A stretch of 64,000 nucleotides of DNA from Chryseobacterium phosphatilyticum (GTDB lineage: Bacteria > Bacteroidota > Bacteroidia > Flavobacteriales > Weeksellaceae), in assembly GCF_002899825.2 (NCBI RefSeq), contig NZ_PPED02000004.1:635884-699883 (forward strand), written 5' to 3'. The position numbers and the translations under genes are program-made. The notes beneath the pieces are model-generated. The model did not search any database, was not told the origin of the DNA, and was given only the letters and a program-made list of their open reading frames with translations. Below, piece after piece: positions 59,218-64,000 of this stretch; the stretch's first letter is position 1; each line of letters begins with the position of its first letter.

Positions 59218-62043
59218 TTAGAAATTCAGTTTTATTGCTAGATTGCATCGTACTCCATAATATTCTACCTGCTCAGGGCGGTCTTCACTCTTACCAAAAT
59301 GGTAAATGAGCGGTTTGTTCAGGATATTGTTAATATCGGCATACACTCCAATATGCTTCGTAATTTGATAAGAACCTCCAAAATCAAGACTGCTGTACTT
59401 TCCATAATAGGTATCATTGATGTCCTCTTCAGCATATTCTACAGCATATTTTCCTTTATAGTTGTAGGCCAACCTTGCATTAAACCCTTTCTTTTCAAAG
59501 AAAAGCTGCACATTATAAAGATCATTAGCCTGATAAGGAAGTTTTACCTTTCTTCCACCTGGCTTCTCCATTTCTGAAGTCATAAAAGTGGCATTCACCT
59601 GTGCTCCGAAATATTGAAGGAACCCCGGAAGAAAATCGAATCTTTTATTGATACCCAGCTCAATACCTCCAAGCCATGCTGCTTTTCCGTTGTTGGGAGC
59701 TGAAAACTGAACTCCGTTCATTCCATTATAGCTTCCGATAAAAGAATCCTGAAAGATCGGATCGGTAATTGATTTGTAGAAAATTCCACCGCTCAGAATC
59801 CCGACATTAGAGAAATAATATTCTCCCATCAGATCAAAATTCAATGAATAAGTAGGATTAAGGTCCGGATTTCCTCCTTTAAATTCGTTATCAGCTTCAA
59901 TATAAGTTCCTCCGGGCGTCAGGTCTCCGAAATTGGGTCTTGAAAATGTTCTTGTGGCGGCAAAACGCAGGTTGGTTTTATCATTCAATGCATATTTTAT
60001 ATGAAGCATCGGAAGAACTGCCAGGTAATTTTTAGTATGCTCAACCGGAATCAAGACATCATCAACAACATTATATCCTTTTACCTTCGTATGAGTATTG
60101 GAAAACCTGATTCCTCCTAAGATGGTGATCTTGTCATTCAATTTGTAGGTTCCCATTCCATAGGCATCAGCATGTTTTTCAAAAACATCAAAGTTTCTTC
60201 CCAGCGCCTTATTGTACTCCAATGCTTCAGAATCAGTTGTATTGATCTTTAGATTCCCTTGATTATCATACCAGAACTGATTCATTCCTGCAGTGGAAAG
60301 TACAGGTCCGAAAGTATTTCCGATAGGGGCATTCATTTCGCTTAAATACCTGGTCCCATTCGGCTGAGTAGTGATATACTGAGAGTAATCTGAAAGTAAT
60401 GGGGCCGTTCCGTTGCTCCAGTTATAAAAGATGTCTGAGAATCTTGCGTTACGTTCCTTATCTCTGTACTTTAAACCATATTTTAAGGTCAGCTGATCAG
60501 AAATATTGATTTCATGGTTAAACGTAGCTACAATCTTATCTTTTTCCTCCACAAAAACTTTGTAGAACTCAAGATCAGTAAATCTCATCTGAGAAGCATC
60601 CATTTTGAAATTCTGATCACGATAGAAACCAAATAAAGCGTCCGGGTTTTTATAATCCAGTTTTCCTCCATCGGCTTTCCAGTAAGCTCTTGGCCCGTTT
60701 CCGTGATCTGCAATATAATCAGGATTGATCCCTACACCTGATTGGGTATATTTGATAACATAATAAGAGTTGTTTTGCTTGTCCGGGATATTTCCATATT
60801 TAAATTGATTATCATAATAGGAGAGATCCCAGTCAATTTTTCCCTTATCCAGGTTATGAGCTCCGCCCAAAGAGACTGAAGTAAGCTGGGTGATCAGTAA
60901 ATTATGAATGTTCTGAAGCTCTACTCTTGCCGTATTATTCGCGCTGCTGAATTTATCAAACCTCACTCTGTGTTTATAATGAGTCTCATCATCAGAAAGA
61001 GTTCCGTACATTCCTTTAAGGTAAAGCGTATTCTTCGGAGAAAGCACATATTCAAAAGCGGTATTAATACCTGTCGTCTTCCTGACCCCGTTATAATCAC
61101 GAAGCTCCATCCTGAAAACCCCTTCATCACCACTGCGTCTTGCTTCAAAATTATCCGTAGACCAGTTTCTGATGAAGTGAGCAAAATTAAAGAGGTATCC
61201 GAATTTTTTATCCTTTGTTCTTCCTCCGTACAGCAAACCAATATTATAGACTCCTTTATCTGCTTTTGCATTATAACCGCTTCCTAAGGTCGCTTTGAAC
61301 TCTGTTTTCATCGGTGGAGTTTTTGTAATAAAATTAACGCCGCCGCCAATTCCGTCTGCTTCCATATCCGGAGTGAAAGATTTGTTGACATGGACATATG
61401 AAATCAATTCCGTAGGGAAAAAGTCAAATGCAGTTGCTCTGGAAGTGGTTTCTTCTTCAGCAGTGGGAAGCCTGTTCCCATTAATCGTTGTAGAGGCCCA
61501 GAAAGGAGGCAAACCTCTCAGAGAAACGAATCTTCCTTCACCCTGATCTCTTTCAATAGAAACACCCTGCACACGTTGCACCGTCTCTGCTGCATTTCTG
61601 TCCGGAAGTTTTCCAATACCGTCAGATGCAATCACGTTGCTGATATTGATCGCGTTTTTCTGAATATTTAATGCTCTTGCTTCCGTATTCTTTAAAGTAC
61701 CGGTGACCACAACTTCATCAATATTTTTTCGGGGTTGAGAAAGTTTGATAATCCCCAGGTCTGCGGTTTGTTCAGGTTTCAGATCAACAGTTACATCTTT
61801 AGATTCATAACCTATATAACTGATTTGTACTGTATATTGACCTTCTCTAATGTCGTTGATGGCAAATTTACCGTCAATATCTGTAGTAATATTTCTTGAT
61901 AAACCTTTTATTTTGATGGTGGCGCCGGGAAGCGGCTGACTGTCATCCAGGACAGTTCCTATAATTAACTGTTTTTGCGCTGAAACAAAAATGATGAAAC
62001 AGGTAAAAACAAGGGTAAGTAATTTCTCTAAGTTTGTTTTCAT
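59218..62043 (-). CDS. TonB-dependent receptor of the phosphonate cluster
   Basis: I use the ATG at 62043 (941 residues), which directly precedes a signal peptide (LLTLVFTCFIIFVSAQ); the upstream in-frame start adds an unneeded 11 residues. A carboxypeptidase-regulatory-like domain (about 24-100), a plug with IDEVVVTGTLKN near 108 and AETVQRVQGVSIERDQG near 150, and a C-terminal barrel ending in a terminal aromatic follow. The plug style (VSLRGLPPFWASTTINGNR) is of the TIGR01782 type. It heads the operon and probably imports the phosphorus-containing ligand. Confidence 0.9.
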   Translation of the reverse strand: MKTNLEKLLTLVFTCFIIFVSAQKQLIIGTVLDDSQPLPGATIKIKGLSRNITTDIDGKFAINDIREGQYTVQISYIGYESKDVTVDLKPEQTADLGIIKLSQPRKNIDEVVVTGTLKNTEARALNIQKNAINISNVIASDGIGKLPDRNAAETVQRVQGVSIERDQGEGRFVSLRGLPPFWASTTINGNRLPTAEEETTSRATAFDFFPTELISYVHVNKSFTPDMEADGIGGGVNFITKTPPMKTEFKATLGSGYNAKADKGVYNIGLLYGGRTKDKKFGYLFNFAHFIRNWSTDNFEARRSGDEGVFRMELRDYNGVRKTTGINTAFEYVLSPKNTLYLKGMYGTLSDDETHYKHRVRFDKFSSANNTARVELQNIHNLLITQLTSVSLGGAHNLDKGKIDWDLSYYDNQFKYGNIPDKQNNSYYVIKYTQSGVGINPDYIADHGNGPRAYWKADGGKLDYKNPDALFGFYRDQNFKMDASQMRFTDLEFYKVFVEEKDKIVATFNHEINISDQLTLKYGLKYRDKERNARFSDIFYNWSNGTAPLLSDYSQYITTQPNGTRYLSEMNAPIGNTFGPVLSTAGMNQFWYDNQGNLKINTTDSEALEYNKALGRNFDVFEKHADAYGMGTYKLNDKITILGGIRFSNTHTKVKGYNVVDDVLIPVEHTKNYLAVLPMLHIKYALNDKTNLRFAATRTFSRPNFGDLTPGGTYIEADNEFKGGNPDLNPTYSLNFDLMGEYYFSNVGILSGGIFYKSITDPIFQDSFIGSYNGMNGVQFSAPNNGKAAWLGGIELGINKRFDFLPGFLQYFGAQVNATFMTSEMEKPGGRKVKLPYQANDLYNVQLFFEKKGFNARLAYNYKGKYAVEYAEEDINDTYYGKYSSLDFGGSYQITKHIGVYADINNILNKPLIYHFGKSEDRPEQVEYYGVRCNLAIKLNF

Positions 62044-62328
62044 TTTTACATATATTAAATTTTTTATGCAAATCACGCTAATAATTTTAATATATATAAA
62101 TATTTTGTATTAAGTATTGATTAACAAATAAGGGGTGTTTTTTACCTTTATCTTGTTTGAAAAATTTTTTAAAATCAAATGTGTCGTGAGATTTATTTCT
62201 TATAAAATCCTTTATTACAGTACTTTTTCTATAGATATCAAAAAATGGTATACTTTCGATATTGTTGAATAAGGTATTATTTCTCTGTTAACATAACGTT
62301 CATTTATGGGGAAAGCGAAAATGCAAAA

Positions 62329-62345
62329 GTTTACAAATAGTAAAC
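62329..62345. promoter_or_regulatory. GTTTAC-N5-GTAAAC palindrome (operator copy B)
   Basis: The perfect palindrome GTTTACAAATAGTAAAC lies about 284 nt upstream of the TonB receptor start. The 18 bases AAAGTTTACAAATAGTAA are identical at 55726-55743 before the phosphatase gene, and a TGGGGAAAG sequence precedes both. Confidence 0.65.
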
Positions 62346-62451
62346 TTTTTATTTGTAAAGATGAATAAACCGGGTAAAAAAATCGGATTTTCTAATTTCT
62401 TTGCACTTTCCAATCCTTCAATTCTCTCATTCTCCAACTCTCAAGCATATT

Positions 62452-62565
62452 CAGGAGCTATTTCCCGCTATCCACTCCTACTCCTCGCGCCAGCGCGCTC
62501 CACAGCCAAAACCCTCCGGCTCTCCAATCTCTGCTGTGGGGTATCCGTTACTATCGGGGCTAGGA
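62452..62565. repeat. GC-rich intergenic repeat element
   Basis: This block of about 110 nt is GC-rich compared with its surroundings. It begins TTTCCCGCTATCC, contains the CGCGCCAGCGCGC palindrome and a CACAGC/GCTGTG inverted repeat (62501 and 62533), and ends TATCGGGGCTAGG. I recognise the block as a type repeated across Chryseobacterium-like genomes, but its copy number here is unknown. Confidence 0.5.
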
Positions 62566-62607
62566 TAACTGAAAGTTGAAAGTTGAAAATGGAAAGTTGA
62601 AAATGGG
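62566..62607. repeat. GAAAGTTGAAA spacer repeat
   Basis: Units GAAAGTTG / AAAATGG repeat several times. The reverse complement appears at 63235-63262 and 63478-63505 (TTTTCCACTTTCAATTTTCC), so the repeat flanks the duplicated segments in inverted orientation. Confidence 0.55.
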
Positions 62608-62660
62608 TTGGTGCTCAACAGAAAATAATGTACTCCTCTATGTCAATCCATGCAATCATT

Positions 62661-62778
62661 GGGAAAAATCTACTTCAATAGGAGAGGGCTTTAGCCCGCT
62701 CAATAAATAACCACCCCTCATCAGGCTTTAGCCGAAACTTAAAAATCCTTCCACGCCTATCATGTAACTTGTCCTCTC
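62661..62778. repeat. Direct repeat A, copy 1
   Basis: About 118 nt closely matching copy 2 at 62871-62992. It contains GGGCTTTAGCCC and GGCTTTAGCC hairpin modules flanking a conserved AATAAATAACCACCCCTCAT linker. Confidence 0.75.
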
Positions 62779-62870
62779 GTACGGATCCATCCCATGGATC
62801 TATTCTTACCTTCTCTTATATAATATATATACACTATCCATTATCATCCGTGCAAATCTGCGCAGTCAGT

Positions 62871-62992
62871 GGGAGAAATCTATTTCACTAGGAGCGGGCT
62901 TTAGCCCGCTCAATAAATAACCACCCCTCATCAGGCTTTAGCCCAAACTTAAAAGTCCGTCCGCACGCCTATCACGAAGCTTGTCGTCCCGT
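62871..62992. repeat. Direct repeat A, copy 2
   Basis: Offset by 210 nt from copy 1, with a few substitutions and a 3-nt insertion. It is followed by the palindrome GTAGAGATCTCTAC (62991-63004). Confidence 0.75.
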
Positions 62993-63058
62993 AGAGATCT
63001 CTACTCCGTTATTCCATATTTATCCTAATATATATATGCATACACCTTTTCCGCTGTC

Positions 63059-63262
63059 GAGATCCCTTTGGGATAGCACAATGAATTATTGAAAAACTGA
63101 TGCAAATAACCAATCAAAAACCCTTTCAGAATGCCCTCCACCCATTAATCCCTATTTATAATATATCATACACTAATGGATGATCCCCCTATGTACTCTG
63201 TTTTATCTGTGGGAAGCCTTTCCAACATGCACTCATTTTCCACTTTCAATTTTCCATTTTCC
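63059..63262. repeat. Direct repeat B, copy 1
   Basis: About 200 nt, starting with the ATCCC TTT GGGAT palindrome and ending in TTTTCCACTTTC. The inner part (GCAAATAACCAATCAAAA...CCCTTTCAGAATGCCCTCC) matches copy 2 at 63290 with few changes. Confidence 0.75.
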
Positions 63263-63289
63263 ATTCCTGCATATCAACCTTTGCTATGG

Positions 63290-63504
63290 TGAGATCCTTT
63301 CAGGATGCCACATTGAATAAGATAGTAGAAAAACTGATGCAAATAACCAATCAAAACCCCTTTCAGAATGCCCTCCACCCATTAACCCCCATTTATAATA
63401 TATCATACACTAATAGAATAGATGATCCCCTTATAACAATTTGTTTGATCCGCGGGAGACCTTTCCAACATGCATTCATTTTCCACTTTCAATTTTCAAT
63501 TTTT
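63290..63504. repeat. Direct repeat B, copy 2
   Basis: Offset by about 231-240 nt from copy 1. It starts with ATCC TTTC AGGAT and includes a short insertion (TAATAGAATAG). The two copies and repeat A make 62.6-63.5 kb a tandemly duplicated non-coding block. Confidence 0.75.
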
Positions 63505-63652
63505 CCCTTTCCCAGGTCCATTTTCTCTCGCCTTCCCGGGGGCTCCCCACTTTGAAACTCCTTCCCCAAACATTTGTTTAAAATTTTTCTTTCTGCTTAC
63601 CAGTGTTTTAAGATTAAATATGAAGTAAAGATGAAATTTATGTTAAATAAAG

Positions 63653-63956
63653 TTGCGGGGTAATAGAGAAGTTTCTATCTTTGCCCCACTGAAAACGAGA
63701 GTAGATCAGTAGCGCAGGAGAGCTTTTAGATAAGCAAAAACATTAAATACTTCAAAAAGAGTCAAGCGTAAAAAACTTTTAATTTTTATCAGATAAAAGT
63801 TGTGAGTTAAAATAAAGTTTGTATCTTTGCAGTCCCAATTAAGGGAGCGCAGGAGTAGGGATGATTGAGGTTGTAGAGGGAGTTTAGGGTTAACAAATAA
63901 ACTTTAAAATTTTCTTCAAAAACATTTGGTCATTACAAAATAAAGTTTTACTTTTG
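63653..63956 (+). promoter_or_regulatory. Three tandem strong promoters, probably of an rRNA operon
   Basis: P1 has TTG at 63653-63655 and TATCTTTG at 63676-63683 (20 bp apart). P2 has TTG at 63800-63802 and TATCTTTG at 63822-63829 (19 bp). P3 has TTTG at 63925-63928 and TACTTTTG at 63949-63956 (20 bp). Each has AATAAAGTT between the boxes, and GGAGCG- or AGCGCAGGAG-like starts follow. They point out of the window; a multi-promoter stable-RNA operon is the likely target, but the gene is not visible. Confidence 0.6.
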
Positions 63957-64000
63957 CACTCGCAAATACGGAGCGACACTGACAGAGAGATTGCTTCGTT

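Noticed and set aside
62361..62579. 72-codon frame in the repeat region
   Set aside because: It translates the GC-rich intergenic repeat element, so it is a shadow of repeated DNA.
62661..63504. CRISPR array
   Set aside because: Repeats are 118-200 nt long, only two copies each, and lack uniform spacers or cas genes.
63286..63555. 89-codon frame in the repeat region
   Set aside because: It spans direct repeat B copy 2 and has no start signal or known domain.

Overview
The window looks like a chromosomal segment of a Chryseobacterium-like flavobacterium (Bacteroidota, Weeksellaceae). The evidence is the low GC content, type IX secretion (T9SS) signatures, GLPGLI and TonB-receptor genes, many genus-typical families, and promoters of the Bacteroidota form (-33 TTG/TTTG, -7 TAnnTTTG) ahead of genes. 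I see no prophage, IS element or CRISPR array. Most of the window is ordinary housekeeping and envelope chromosome, with one dense accessory-type cluster.

Layout. 0-8 kb: pgk (leftward, cut by the edge), a 643-nt divergent gap with DnaA-box-like sites, then rpiB, rnr, a LysE exporter, an LD-carboxypeptidase, YraN, an SDR enzyme and tsaB. 8-12.7 kb (leftward): the T9SS/gliding lipoprotein SprE/PorW, maf, a KdsC-like phosphatase and a DUF2520 protein. 12.8-20.2 kb: an ECF sigma operon, lepA, a T9SS-sorted protein with a five-repeat partner, and a DUF1579 protein.

20.3-30.3 kb is the most interesting part: an NrtR-type NUDIX regulator followed by 13 co-directional genes concerned with NAD, ADP-ribose and 2'-phosphate. 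They are NADAR, a 2OG-Fe(II) oxygenase, two unknowns (one with a VWA-like domain), a divergent adenylosuccinate-synthetase paralog, a small protein resembling ADP-ribosyltransferases, a PARG-type TIGR02452 protein, DUF4291, a macrodomain, a class III sirtuin, an ADP-ribosylglycohydrolase, RNA 2'-phosphotransferase KptA and a PP2A-like phosphoesterase. Four copies of a 19-bp operator (TWGYGTA-N4-TAACRCAA) lie before nrtR, NADAR (two copies) and the 111-aa gene. I read this as an NrtR-controlled system that adds, removes and recycles ADP-ribose or repairs NAD-linked RNA/DNA ends.

30.4-49.4 kb: an M14 peptidase, a cupin/JmjC protein, a TonB receptor and a GLPGLI gene sharing an ECF-like promoter, DinB, the feoA-feoB operon with a 23-nt metal-operator-like palindrome, glmM, a Crp/Fnr regulator, an alcohol dehydrogenase, a TPR protein, a lipoprotein, an EamA transporter, aat and DUF3127. 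49.5-50.3 kb: five tRNA genes (Leu-TAG, Gly-GCC, Leu-TAA, Leu-TAG, Leu-TAA) in two duplicated units, each with its own terminator. 50.3-53.8 kb: a frameshifted small gene, an XRE regulator, a MocR-type regulator and a GNAT enzyme.

53.8-62.1 kb (leftward) is a probable organophosphonate/phosphodiester utilisation cluster: TonB receptor, DUF5690 transporter, TIGR03364 FAD oxidoreductase, phosphonatase-like HAD hydrolase and a secreted alkaline-phosphatase-family enzyme. The two transcription units carry the same GTTTAC-N5-GTAAAC palindrome. 62.1-64 kb has no gene; it holds a mosaic of duplicated intergenic repeats and then three tandem strong promoters pointing out of the window, probably towards an rRNA operon.
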